Source: Ruegeria profundi (GTDB taxonomy: Bacteria > Pseudomonadota > Alphaproteobacteria > Rhodobacterales > Rhodobacteraceae). Taken from it: a stretch of 64,000 bases of DNA. Below, piece by piece: positions 53,972 to 63,905 of this stretch. Position 1 is the first letter of the stretch. Each line of letters opens with the position of its first letter. A program made the position numbers and the translations under genes. The notes under the pieces were generated by a model, which was not told where the DNA came from, searched no databases, and saw only the letters and a program-made list of their open reading frames with translations. The stretch spans positions 62,001 to 126,000 of the forward strand of contig NZ_LQBP01000007.1 of the NCBI RefSeq assembly GCF_001507545.1, given 5' to 3'.

Positions 53972-54202
53972 AGATACCCGTTGATGTGGGCCGATTGATT
54001 TGAGCAGCCGCATCGATTCTTCAAATCAACACCTGGGGCAATCGCCTACCCGATAGTCCTGAGTGCGGTTACGACCCGAGAAAAATGATCGCGTCGTGTT
54101 GCATTCCGCAGACCAGGTTTGGAGGCATGTCGGATTTTATCAGAGTTGACGGAAAGAATGTTAGACGCGCGCCGATAGCAGAACCCGAACAGGTCAGCCA
54201 AA
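53972..54202. other. intergenic DNA between mdh terminator and sucC control region
   Basis: The whole gap between sucC and mdh is 426 bp (53833-54258). Apart from the two palindromes and the mdh terminator, I see no conserved gene: the short frames here (such as 54046-54240 on the minus strand) lack ribosome sites and familiar content. The stretch from 53860 to 53970 is A/T-rich, as expected of a promoter region. Confidence 0.5.
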
Positions 54203-54230
54203 CAAAAAATGCGCGCCCGAAGACGCGCAT
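54203..54230 (-). terminator. intrinsic terminator after mdh
   Basis: ATGCGCG (54209-54215) pairs with CGCGCAT (54224-54230); on the minus strand the hairpin is followed by TTTTTTGTTT. It lies 28 bp past the mdh stop, separating mdh from sucC transcription. Confidence 0.85.
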
Positions 54231-54258
54231 TCAGAATCATAGTCGGTTACACCGAGTT

Positions 54259-56134
<1,876 letters not shown>

Positions 56135-56138
<4 letters not shown>

Positions 56139-56434
56139 ATATTGGGTGGAAGGGCTTCTGTGATTGCCTCATAGTCCCGACCCGCTGCGACCAGGCAGCT
56201 TGTTCCGTCCGGCAGCGTTACCGTGATCGTCCAGCTGCCGGTCTGATCCGAAGCAAAAAGCTCCATTATCGCACCTTGTCGCGCGAGTCCGATGGCGTGG
56301 CGCGTTTCGCCATACGTGCCTGCCAGTCGTTTCACCATTTCGTCGCGTGGGGCGCAGGTGCGGGCCTGTACCTGCTGAGCGGCCAGCACCATGATACCAA
56401 GGCCCGTCGTCAATTTGATCAGCATGTTTTTCAT
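56135..56434 (-). CDS. small exported protein of unknown function
   Basis: The 99-residue product has a signal peptide (about 1-25, ending VQART) and then CAPRDEMVKRLAGTYGETRHAIGLA, MELFASDQTGSWTITVTLPDGTSCLVAAG. Two cysteines may form one disulfide. AGGAG lies eight bases before the ATG at 56434. Similar small periplasmic proteins are common in Rhodobacteraceae; function unknown. Confidence 0.8.
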
Positions 56435-56604
56435 CTGCAAACTCTCCTGATTCCATCTGGCCTTCAGCTTGGGGTTGGCGGACCCAAATTAAGTTAAGCC
56501 TACGCACGTTGCTTGGCTCATGCTGCGTTGCGGCGATTTTGTCCTTGAACTTTCCAGAAAAAAATGCCCCATTTCGCGCAATTTTGTTGCAAAGGGAGAG
56601 GCCA

Positions 56605-57462
56605 ATGGACGCCCGTCAGCGCCCCTATCGCTCAGTTTTGTACATCCCCGGCTCGCGCGAGCGGGCACTGGACAAAGCCCGCACCTTGCCGGTGGATGCG
56701 ATCATCTTTGATCTCGAAGACGCGGTGGCCGCTGAGGAAAAGGCAAATGCGCGCCAAACGCTGAGCGGGGCGCTGGCGGCTGGTGGCTACGGTGAACGCG
56801 TCAAGATCGTACGCATCAACGGCTTGGATACAGAATGGGGCCGCGCCGATGCCGAGGCGGTCCGTGATATGGACGCTGATGTTGTGTTGCTACCCAAGGT
56901 GAACGCAGCCGCTGACGTGGACGCCCTTGCTGCCATCACGGGTGACAAGCCGGTCTGGGCGATGATGGAAACGCCGCGCGGCATGCTGAATGCAGCTGAG
57001 ATTGCGGCTCATCCGCTGATGGCAGGTTTTGTGATGGGCACAAATGATCTGGCCAAAGACCTGCAAACCCGGTTCCGCGCCGACCGCCTGCCGCTGATGA
57101 CCTCATTGGGTTTATGCCTGCTGGCCGCCAAGGCCGAGGGGCTGATCATTGTCGACGGGGTATACAACGCGTTCAAAGACACTGATGGTCTGGCCGCTGA
57201 ATGTGAGCAGGGCCGCGATATGGGTTTTGATGGCAAGACTCTGATTCACCCGGCGCAGATCGATATCGCCAACGCGGCTTTTGCGCCATCGCAGGCTGAG
57301 ATTGATCTGGCGCGCCGTCAGATTGCTGCGTTTGAAGAGACCGAGGCGCAGGGTCAGGGTGTTGCAGTGGTCGATGGGAAGATCGTTGAAAATCTGCATG
57401 TTGTAACAGCCCGCGAAATTCTGGCAAAAGCAGAGGCGATTTCAGCTTTGCAAGCGGGGTAG
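56605..57462 (+). CDS. (3S)-malyl-CoA thioesterase / CoA ester lyase (Mcl2-like)
   Basis: The 285-residue HpcH/CitE-fold protein has RSVLYIPGSRERALDKA near residue 8, IFDLEDAVAAEEKANAR near 34, WAMMETPRGMLNAAEIA near 118 and GFDGKTLIHPAQI near 210. It is shorter than the malyl-CoA lyase Mcl1 and resembles Mcl2, the R. sphaeroides malyl-CoA thioesterase of the ethylmalonyl-CoA pathway. The downstream order (two small genes, then mesaconyl-CoA hydratase) fits that locus as I recall it. AAGGGAGAGG precedes ATG 56605. Confidence 0.85.
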   Translation: MDARQRPYRSVLYIPGSRERALDKARTLPVDAIIFDLEDAVAAEEKANARQTLSGALAAGGYGERVKIVRINGLDTEWGRADAEAVRDMDADVVLLPKVNAAADVDALAAITGDKPVWAMMETPRGMLNAAEIAAHPLMAGFVMGTNDLAKDLQTRFRADRLPLMTSLGLCLLAAKAEGLIIVDGVYNAFKDTDGLAAECEQGRDMGFDGKTLIHPAQIDIANAAFAPSQAEIDLARRQIAAFEETEAQGQGVAVVDGKIVENLHVVTAREILAKAEAISALQAG

Positions 57463-57468
57463 GCCAGT

Positions 57469-58023
57469 ATGGGCTTTGTTCTTCTGATCCTTGGGGTGGC
57501 ACTGTGGTGGGCCGCCCATTTGTTCAAACGTGTCATGCCCACGCAACGCGCGGCGATGGGCGACGCGGGCAAGGGCGCGGTGGCGCTGTCACTGGTTGCT
57601 GCAATCCTGTTGATGATCTTCGGCTATCGCATGACCGATTTCATCTATGTCTGGGCGCCACCGGCATTCATGATCCACATCAACAACCTTTTGGTGCTTA
57701 TCGCGATCTATCTGATGAGCCCGGCCGGAACCAAGGGCCGCTTGCTGCACAAGCTCCGCCACCCGATGCTGGGCGGGTTCAAGCTGTGGGCTTTCGCGCA
57801 TCTTCTGGTCAATGGCGATCTGGCTTCGATCATTCTGTTCGGCGGCCTGCTGGCTTGGGCGGTGGTCGAGGTGATTGTCATCAACCGCTCCGAGCCTGAA
57901 TGGACCCCCGGTGAGCCCGGCACCTTCGGCAAGGACGCGATGTTCTTTGCTGGCTCGATCGTGCTGTTGGGCATCATCGGTTACATCCACGGGCTGGTTG
58001 GTCCTTGGCCATTTCCGTCGTAA
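57469..58023 (+). CDS. NnrU family membrane protein
   Basis: The 184-residue product has about five membrane helices with VALWWAAHLFKRVMPTQRAAM at the start and RHPMLGGFKLWAFAHLLVNGDLASIILF near residue 98, which is the NnrU signature. NnrU was named from denitrification gene clusters but its role is unclear. It starts six bases after the thioesterase gene and is co-transcribed with the ethylmalonyl-CoA genes. Confidence 0.91.
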   Translation: MGFVLLILGVALWWAAHLFKRVMPTQRAAMGDAGKGAVALSLVAAILLMIFGYRMTDFIYVWAPPAFMIHINNLLVLIAIYLMSPAGTKGRLLHKLRHPMLGGFKLWAFAHLLVNGDLASIILFGGLLAWAVVEVIVINRSEPEWTPGEPGTFGKDAMFFAGSIVLLGIIGYIHGLVGPWPFPS

Positions 58024-58035
58024 GGAGCTGATGCA

Positions 58036-58242
58036 ATGGCAAAACTCTACCGGCTGCTGACCGAGGAAGACACGTCAGCCTTCTGCCACAAGGTCTCGGA
58101 CGCGCTGGCCAAAGGATGGGAGCTGTATGGCGACCCCTCATACGCGTTTGACGAATCCAGCCGTATGATGCGGTGCGCGCAGGCCGTGATCAAAGAGGTC
58201 GATACCGACTATTCACCCGACATGAAACTGGGACAGCAGTAA
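58036..58242 (+). CDS. DUF1737 protein
   Basis: A 68-residue protein, MAKLYRLLTEEDTSAFCHKVSDA then GWELYGDPSYAFD and MRCAQAVIKEV, matching DUF1737. No known function. Its TAA overlaps the ATG of the next gene (TAATG), so it is coupled to the hydratase. Confidence 0.92.
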   Translation: MAKLYRLLTEEDTSAFCHKVSDALAKGWELYGDPSYAFDESSRMMRCAQAVIKEVDTDYSPDMKLGQQ

Positions 58243-59270
58243 TGGCAAAAACCAATCCGGGCCGCTTTTTCGAGGATTACTCAGTTGGGCAGGTGCTGCA
58301 CCACGCTGTGCCGCGCACCGTAACGGATGGAGAGCGCGCGCTGTATCATGCGCTGTATCCCGCACGGCATGCGCTCTATTCCTCGGACGAGTTCGCCCGG
58401 AACTGTGGCCTGCCGCAAAGCCCGATTGACGATCTGGCCGCGTTCCACGTGGTTTTTGGCAAAACCGTACCTGATATCTCGCTGAACGCAGTGGCAAATC
58501 TGGGTTATGCCGAAGGGCGGTGGCTAAAGCCGGTCTATCCCGGTGACACGTTGCGCGCGGAGTCTGAGGTGATCGGCGTCAAAGAGAACTCGAACGGTAA
58601 GACCGGGGTGGTGTGGGTCCGCACGCGTGGCTTTAACCAGCGCGACGAGGTTGTGATCGAGTATGTGCGCTGGGTCATGGTGCGCAAATCGAACCTTGAC
58701 GCCCCTGCACCCGAAGCCGTTGTTCCGGATCTGAAAAAGGCGCTTGATCCGCAGGATCTGGTGGTACCATCGGGGTTGGATTTCTCGAATTACAACTTTG
58801 TTCAATCGGGCGAGGGACATCGCTGGGGCGACTATGAAATTGGCGAAACCATTGATCATGTCGATGGCGTAACTGTGGAAGAGGCTGAGCATATGCTGGC
58901 CACGCGCCTCTGGCAAAATACGGCAAAAGTGCATTTTGACCTGACGTTCCGACCAGATGGCCGACTGATCTATGGTGGGCACGTGATTTCGATGGCGCGG
59001 GCCTTGTCGTTCAACGGGCTTGCAAATGCGCAGATGATTGTCGGTCTGAATGGCGGGGCGCATGCCAACCCTTGTTTCGCCGGCGACACGATCAAGGCTT
59101 GGTCCGAAGTTCTGGACAAGGCTCAAACCACTGTGCCGGGCATTGGGGCCATTCGCTTGCGACTGGTTGCAACCAAGGGCGGTGAGCCGTTTGTTTTGAA
59201 AAACGAAGACGGTCGGTATCAACCAAATGTCCTGCTTGACCTTGATTATTGGGCTCTGATGCCGGTCTGA
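58242..59270 (+). CDS. mch: mesaconyl-CoA hydratase (beta-methylmalyl-CoA dehydratase)
   Basis: The 342-residue double MaoC-domain enzyme hydrates mesaconyl-C1-CoA to beta-methylmalyl-CoA in the ethylmalonyl-CoA pathway of acetyl-CoA assimilation. It shows TNPGRFFEDYSVGQVLHHAVPR, the repeated VVFGKTVPDISLNAVANLGYAEGRW near 80, and DHVDGVTVEEAEHMLATRLWQNTAK near 205, which I recognise from the R. sphaeroides Mch. ATG 58242 overlaps the DUF1737 stop. Confidence 0.92.
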   Translation: MAKTNPGRFFEDYSVGQVLHHAVPRTVTDGERALYHALYPARHALYSSDEFARNCGLPQSPIDDLAAFHVVFGKTVPDISLNAVANLGYAEGRWLKPVYPGDTLRAESEVIGVKENSNGKTGVVWVRTRGFNQRDEVVIEYVRWVMVRKSNLDAPAPEAVVPDLKKALDPQDLVVPSGLDFSNYNFVQSGEGHRWGDYEIGETIDHVDGVTVEEAEHMLATRLWQNTAKVHFDLTFRPDGRLIYGGHVISMARALSFNGLANAQMIVGLNGGAHANPCFAGDTIKAWSEVLDKAQTTVPGIGAIRLRLVATKGGEPFVLKNEDGRYQPNVLLDLDYWALMPV

Positions 59271-59285
59271 GGTGACGCACACTCA

Positions 59286-59295
59286 TGTGATCACA
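59286..59295. promoter_or_regulatory. TGTGATCACA palindrome upstream of the DUF1194 gene
   Basis: A single perfect copy of the decamer that is paired before sucC and sdhC, located 15 bases after the mch stop and 30 bases before the DUF1194 start, overlapping where its promoter should be. Confidence 0.55.
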
Positions 59296-59324
59296 GCTTC
59301 CCCTATTCGTGCTAGGCTGCGGCT

Positions 59325-59996
59325 ATGGTCCTGCTGCGTTCCCTTCTTGCCTGCCTGTTTCTGACACCGCCTGCGCTGGCGTGTGATCTGGCTTTGGCGT
59401 TGGCCGTGGATGTATCGGGATCGGTCGACACAAAAGAATACCGCATCCAGATGGACGGATTGGCCGAAGGGTTGCGTGATCCTCTTGTGTCAGAGGCACT
59501 GGTGCGCGGGCAGGCACAGTTGATGCTTGTGCAATGGACCGGCTCGTCGCGCCAGAAAGTGACGATCCCCTGGACCAGAATCGACAGCTTTGACGCGCTT
59601 GAACGTTTTGCCGCTCAGGTCGCCAGCGATCCCAGAGTCTGGCGCAACTTTTCCACGGCCATTGGTGAAGCGCTTGAGATGACGATGTCCAGTTTTGATG
59701 CTGTGTCAGACTGCAAACGCCATCTGATAGACATTTCGGGTGATGGGGTCTCAAACGAAGGGGTAGAGCCGTCCGAACTACACAATACGCTGCGGAGCAG
59801 GGGTGTCACGGTCAACGCCATCGCGATCGAAGAAAGCGAACCGGATCTGACGGCCTATTTCTTTGAAAACGTCATTGTCGGTGAGGGCGCGTTTGTTGTC
59901 TCGGCCGCGGGTTTTGCGGACTACCCTGACCGTATCCGGAAAAAGCTGCTGCGCGAGGTTGTGCAACAGTCGGCAGCTTTGGAGCAGCGGCAATAG
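59325..59996 (+). CDS. DUF1194 VWA-fold exported protein
   Basis: The 223-residue product has a signal peptide (LLACLFLTPPALAC, possibly a lipobox-like Cys20) and then a von Willebrand A fold with the MIDAS motif LAVDVSGSVDTKEY near residue 28, RVWRNFSTAIGEAL near 105 (metal Thr region) and LIDISGDGVSNEG near 130. This matches DUF1194. The MIDAS suggests metal-dependent protein binding in the periplasm. Partners are unknown. It precedes sdhC by 204 bp of control region. Confidence 0.9.
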   Translation: MVLLRSLLACLFLTPPALACDLALALAVDVSGSVDTKEYRIQMDGLAEGLRDPLVSEALVRGQAQLMLVQWTGSSRQKVTIPWTRIDSFDALERFAAQVASDPRVWRNFSTAIGEALEMTMSSFDAVSDCKRHLIDISGDGVSNEGVEPSELHNTLRSRGVTVNAIAIEESEPDLTAYFFENVIVGEGAFVVSAAGFADYPDRIRKKLLREVVQQSAALEQRQ

Positions 59997-59999
59997 ATT

Positions 60000-60087
60000 C
60001 GTGATCACGATGCTTTTCCCCTGAAAACGCTAACATAATGAGGATTGAATAAATTTTGTGATCACAGTGCGATTTAGTGTGATCACG
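60000..60087. promoter_or_regulatory. cluster of TGTGATCACA-type palindromes upstream of sdhC
   Basis: CGTGATCACG at 60000-60009, TGTGATCACA at 60057-60066 and TGTGATCACG at 60078-60087. The latter two are 11 bases apart (21-bp centres) and end 113 bp before the sdhC ATG, mirroring the sucC arrangement. No other gene occupies the 204-bp gap from 59997 to 60200; the rest is A/T-rich and holds the presumed promoter. Confidence 0.8.
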
Positions 60088-60200
60088 TATTGGCAAAATT
60101 TTCGATTTTGAGCCCATTTTACCCATTTTTACTCAAGCAGCACGTGACAGAGGATCAAAAAAGGGTAAAACCACCGGTAGCCAATGAAAGAGGAGCCGAC

Positions 60201-60584
60201 ATGGCCGATGTCAATCGGGGCAACCGCCCGCTCTCGCCACATATTATGATTTACCGCCCGCAGATGACGTCCGTGTCATCGATCATGGTCCGTTTTTCGG
60301 GGCTGGGTGTTTTCGCCGTTGCAATCCTGATCGTCTGGTGGCTGCTGGCCGCTTCGACCTCGGAAAGCGGGTTTGTTGCCATTGACGGATTTCTGCGCAG
60401 TGGGTTCGGGGATATCCTTCTGACCGTAGCGACCTGGGCGCTTTGGTATCATACCTTGGGTCGCCTGCGGCACGTCTTATGGGATTTCGGATATTGCCTT
60501 GACGTTAAAGTCGCCGAAAAACTGGGTCTGGGCATGTTCATTGGCGCGACCCTCCTCACCGTTATCACCGTGCTTGTGGTGTAA
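60201..60584 (+). CDS. sdhC: succinate dehydrogenase cytochrome b556 subunit
   Basis: The 127-residue membrane anchor has RPLSPHIMIYRPQMTSVSSIMVR-type opening (residues 8-28) with quinone-site Ser and Arg, and LWYHTLGRLRHVLWDFG near 87 with the heme-ligand histidine, in three helices. It anchors SdhAB and binds heme b and ubiquinone. ATG 60201 follows AAGAGGAG. First gene of the sdhCDAB operon. Confidence 0.95.
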   Translation: MADVNRGNRPLSPHIMIYRPQMTSVSSIMVRFSGLGVFAVAILIVWWLLAASTSESGFVAIDGFLRSGFGDILLTVATWALWYHTLGRLRHVLWDFGYCLDVKVAEKLGLGMFIGATLLTVITVLVV

Positions 60585-60595
60585 GGAGACGGCAC

Positions 60596-60967
60596 ATGCG
60601 ATATCTGACAGACCGTAAACGCGCACAGGGTTTGGGCGCAGGTAAATCCGGCACACGAACACATTGGCAGGTGATGGTTCGGGCAATGATCCTGACCGTG
60701 CTGATTCCGATATTCATATTCACGTTTGGCGCAGGCCTTGGCGGCACCTACGAAGAGGTTGTGGCCTATTTCAGCCGCCCCTTCCCGGCGATCGTAACTG
60801 CCCTAACTCTGATAGTGGGCATGCTTCAGTTGATGTACGAAGCTCAGGAAACGATCGAGGATTATGTTCACGGAATTATGGAAAAAGTCTCTCTCGTTGC
60901 GATGTGGGCCCTGGGCTACACGCTGATTGCGGCCGGGCTGTTTGCCTTGGTCAAGCTGGCCCTTTAA
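60596..60967 (+). CDS. sdhD: succinate dehydrogenase membrane anchor subunit
   Basis: The 123-residue protein starts RYLTDRKRAQGLGAGKSGT and has three hydrophobic helices; HWQVMVRAMILTVLIPIFIF near 23 and AQETIEDYVHGIMEKVSL near 80 include the second heme-region His and the quinone-site Asp-Tyr. It is SdhD of the alphaproteobacterial type. It begins 11 bases after sdhC. Confidence 0.95.
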   Translation: MRYLTDRKRAQGLGAGKSGTRTHWQVMVRAMILTVLIPIFIFTFGAGLGGTYEEVVAYFSRPFPAIVTALTLIVGMLQLMYEAQETIEDYVHGIMEKVSLVAMWALGYTLIAAGLFALVKLAL

Positions 60968-60992
60968 CGGCGCGCGATAAGGAACAAGAAGA

Positions 60993-62801
60993 ATGACAGC
61001 AGCATATGAATATGAAACCCACGAATACGACGTCGTTGTCGTAGGCGCAGGTGGTGCGGGTCTGCGTGCAACGCTTGGCATGGCAGAGCAGGGCCTGCGA
61101 ACAGCCTGCGTCACCAAGGTGTTCCCGACACGCTCTCACACAGTCGCTGCGCAGGGCGGTATCGCGGCATCCCTGTCCAACATGGGCCCAGACCATTGGC
61201 AGTGGCACATGTATGACACCGTCAAAGGCTCGGACTGGCTGGGCGATACCGATGCAATGGAATACCTCGCCCGCGAAGCACCCAAGGCGGTTTATGAGCT
61301 TGAGCACTACGGCGTGCCGTTCAGCCGGACCGAAGAAGGCAAGATCTATCAGCGCCCTTTCGGCGGCCACACTACTGAGTTTGGGGAGGGTCCCGCAGTT
61401 CAGCGTACCTGTGCCGCCGCAGACCGGACCGGTCACGCGATCCTGCATACGCTTTACGGGCAGTCGCTGAAGAACAACGCCGAGTTTTACATCGAATACT
61501 TCGCCATCGACCTGATCATGTCAGACGATGGTCAGTGTCAGGGTGTCGTCTGCTGGAAGCTGGACGACGGCACGATGCATGTCTTCAACGCAAAGATGGT
61601 GGTGCTGGCGACAGGCGGCTATGGCCGGGCTTATTTCAGCGCGACCTCCGCCCATACCTGCACCGGCGACGGTGGCGGCATGGTGGCCCGTGCGGGTCTT
61701 GCGCTGCAGGACATGGAATTCGTTCAGTTCCACCCGACCGGCATCTACGGCTCGGGCTGTCTGATCACCGAAGGCGCGCGCGGCGAAGGCGGTTACCTGA
61801 CCAACTCGGAAGGTGAACGGTTCATGGAGCGTTATGCGCCCCAGTATAAGGACCTGGCGCCGCGCGACTATGTCTCGCGCTCGATGACCATGGAGATCCG
61901 TGAAGGCCGGGGTCACGGTGAGAATGGCGACCACATTCACCTGAACCTCAGCCACCTTCCGGCCGAAGCACTGGCCGAGCGCCTACCGGGAATCTCGGAA
62001 TCGGCGCGTGTATTTGCGGGCGTCGATGTGACCAAGGAGCCGATCCCGGTTCTGCCGACCGTGCACTATAACATGGGCGGTATCCCAACCAACTATTGGG
62101 GTGAGGTTCTGAACCCGACGGCCGACAACCCGACCGCTGTTGTCCCCGGCCTGATGGCCGTGGGTGAGGCTGGCTGTGCATCGGTCCATGGTGCGAACCG
62201 ATTGGGTTCGAATTCGCTGATTGACCTTGTGGTGTTTGGCCGCGCGGCAGCGATCCGCGCTGGTGAGGTTGTTGATGCGAAGGCTCCGAACCCGGTTCTG
62301 AACCAGGCGTCGGTCGACAAGGCCTTTGATCGCTTCGACGCGGTGCGAAACGCAAGCGGAGCCATCCCGACCGCCGATCTGCGGCTTGAGATGCAGCGAA
62401 CCATGCAAGAGGATGCTGCCGTATTCCGGACCGCCAAAACTATGGCCGAAGGCGTCGAAAAGATGACAGCGATTGCCGCCAAGATGGACGACCTCAAGGT
62501 CAGCGACCGCTCGTTGGTCTGGAACAGTGACCTTATGGAAACGCTGGAACTGACCAACCTGATGCCAAGCGCGCTGGCCACCATTGTCGGAGCTGAGGCG
62601 CGCAAGGAATCTCGCGGTGCCCACGCGCACGAAGACTACACCGAACGCGACGATGAAAACTGGCGTGTTCACACCGTCAGCCGGGTTGAGGGCAACAAGG
62701 TTGAACTCAGCTATCGCCCGGTCATCGTCGACCCGCTGACCACCGAAGACGAAGGTGGCATCAGCCTCAAGAAAATCGCGCCCAAGGCGCGGACGTTCTA
62801 A
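60993..62801 (+). CDS. sdhA: succinate dehydrogenase flavoprotein subunit
   Basis: The 602-residue flavoprotein oxidises succinate. It carries [20 protein letters not shown] near 14, [18 protein letters not shown] near 49 (covalent FAD His), the long substrate loop [20 protein letters not shown] near 127, [27 protein letters not shown] near 240 and [22 protein letters not shown] near 388. Length is normal. It follows sdhD by 25 bases. Confidence 0.97.
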   Translation: MTAAYEYETHEYDVVVVGAGGAGLRATLGMAEQGLRTACVTKVFPTRSHTVAAQGGIAASLSNMGPDHWQWHMYDTVKGSDWLGDTDAMEYLAREAPKAVYELEHYGVPFSRTEEGKIYQRPFGGHTTEFGEGPAVQRTCAAADRTGHAILHTLYGQSLKNNAEFYIEYFAIDLIMSDDGQCQGVVCWKLDDGTMHVFNAKMVVLATGGYGRAYFSATSAHTCTGDGGGMVARAGLALQDMEFVQFHPTGIYGSGCLITEGARGEGGYLTNSEGERFMERYAPQYKDLAPRDYVSRSMTMEIREGRGHGENGDHIHLNLSHLPAEALAERLPGISESARVFAGVDVTKEPIPVLPTVHYNMGGIPTNYWGEVLNPTADNPTAVVPGLMAVGEAGCASVHGANRLGSNSLIDLVVFGRAAAIRAGEVVDAKAPNPVLNQASVDKAFDRFDAVRNASGAIPTADLRLEMQRTMQEDAAVFRTAKTMAEGVEKMTAIAAKMDDLKVSDRSLVWNSDLMETLELTNLMPSALATIVGAEARKESRGAHAHEDYTERDDENWRVHTVSRVEGNKVELSYRPVIVDPLTTEDEGGISLKKIAPKARTF

Positions 62802-62813
62802 GGAGAGGAACAC

Positions 62814-63593
62814 ATGGTACAACTGACCCTCCCCAAGAATTCACGGATCACGACGGGGAAAACCTGGCCCAAGCCTGAGGGTGCCAAGAAAGTTCGTAAG
62901 TTCCAGATTTATCGCTGGAATCCGGATGACGGCAAAAACCCACAGCTCGACACCTATTTTGTCGATATGGACAGCTGTGGCCCGATGGTTCTGGATGCTC
63001 TGATCAAGATCAAGAATGAGATCGACCCGACCCTGACCTTCCGCCGATCATGCCGCGAAGGCATCTGCGGGTCCTGCGCGATGAACATCGACGGGATCAA
63101 CACGCTGGCCTGTATCTATGGTATGGATGAAATCATAGGCGACGTGAAGATTTATCCGCTGCCGCACATGCCGGTGGTTAAGGACCTGATCCCCGATCTG
63201 ACCCACTTCTACGCGCAGCATGCGTCGATCATGCCGTGGTTGGAAACCAAGACCAACCGTCCTGCGAAAGAGTGGAAGCAGTCTATTGAGGACCGCAAGA
63301 AACTGGACGGCCTGTATGAGTGTGTGATGTGCGCCAGTTGCTCGACCTCGTGCCCAAGCTATTGGTGGAACGGCGACCGCTATCTTGGGCCCGCAGCGTT
63401 GCTGCACGCCTACCGCTGGATCATCGACAGTCGTGATGAAGCCACGGGTGAGCGTCTGGATGAACTTGAAGACCCCTTCAAGCTGTATCGGTGCCACACG
63501 ATCATGAACTGCGCCAAGACCTGCCCGAAAGGTCTGAACCCGGCCAAGGCGATCGCTGAAATCAAAAAAATGATGGTCGACCGTTCGATCTAG
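62814..63593 (+). CDS. sdhB: succinate dehydrogenase iron-sulfur subunit
   Basis: The 259-residue subunit bears three clusters: [2Fe-2S] in [18 protein letters not shown] plus a later Cys near 100, [4Fe-4S] in [16 protein letters not shown] near 175 and [3Fe-4S] in [17 protein letters not shown] near 225. It transfers electrons from SdhA to quinone. It starts behind GGAGAGG and ends the operon, followed by a long hairpin. Confidence 0.97.
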   Translation: MVQLTLPKNSRITTGKTWPKPEGAKKVRKFQIYRWNPDDGKNPQLDTYFVDMDSCGPMVLDALIKIKNEIDPTLTFRRSCREGICGSCAMNIDGINTLACIYGMDEIIGDVKIYPLPHMPVVKDLIPDLTHFYAQHASIMPWLETKTNRPAKEWKQSIEDRKKLDGLYECVMCASCSTSCPSYWWNGDRYLGPAALLHAYRWIIDSRDEATGERLDELEDPFKLYRCHTIMNCAKTCPKGLNPAKAIAEIKKMMVDRSI

Positions 63594-63605
63594 GTACCCA
63601 AAGAA

Positions 63606-63634
63606 ATGCACTTGCCGTTTTGCGGCAAGTGCAT
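63606..63634 (+). terminator. long perfect hairpin after sdhB
   Basis: ATGCACTTGCCG (63606-63617) pairs without mismatch with CGGCAAGTGCAT (63623-63634) over a TTTTG loop, starting 13 bases after the sdhB stop. No T-run follows, so it may act as a transcript 3'-end stabiliser or a Rho-independent-like terminator. Confidence 0.65.
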
Positions 63635-63727
63635 GGCGAGGTTGCAAAACTATGCGATGTTGCCAGCCCTGAACGTGACTATCTTGCGTGCAGGGAGGAG
63701 TGATTGAACCGAAAAGGGATCGCTCCG

Positions 63728-63868
63728 ATGGAAAAACAAACCTCTAAAACAAAAGCAGCCGAAGCGCTGGAATTGCTGGAACAGGCTTGGGCCTACTACA
63801 CGCCAGAACCCGCACCGGTATCAGGTGCTCGTGAGCCTGAGTTGTTTGAGTACGCAAACGCCGCCTGA
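63728..63868 (+). CDS. small conserved-looking protein downstream of sdhB
   Basis: A 46-residue ORF, MEKQTSKTKAAEALELLEQA then WAYYTPEPAP and ending EYANAA, has a helical start and a Pro/Tyr-rich tail. AAAAGGG sits about nine bases ahead of the ATG. The pattern AEALELLEQAWAYYxPEP reminds me of small roseobacter hypotheticals. A TTG at 63704 is an alternative start that would add eight residues. Confidence 0.65.
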   Translation: MEKQTSKTKAAEALELLEQAWAYYTPEPAPVSGAREPELFEYANAA

Positions 63869-63905
63869 CGCTTGAAATCGCGGTTGGGTTGGGCAACTGA
63901 TAGAA

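Noticed and set aside
56578..56590. GCAA-N5-TTGC dyad ahead of the malyl-CoA thioesterase gene as a RamB-type site
   Set aside because: Too short and too close to the ribosome site to support an operator call without comparison to other genomes.
62206..62216. GGTTCGAATTC resembling a tRNA T-loop
   Set aside because: It lies within the conserved sdhA reading frame with no acceptor stem or anticodon arm; no tRNA gene was found in the window.
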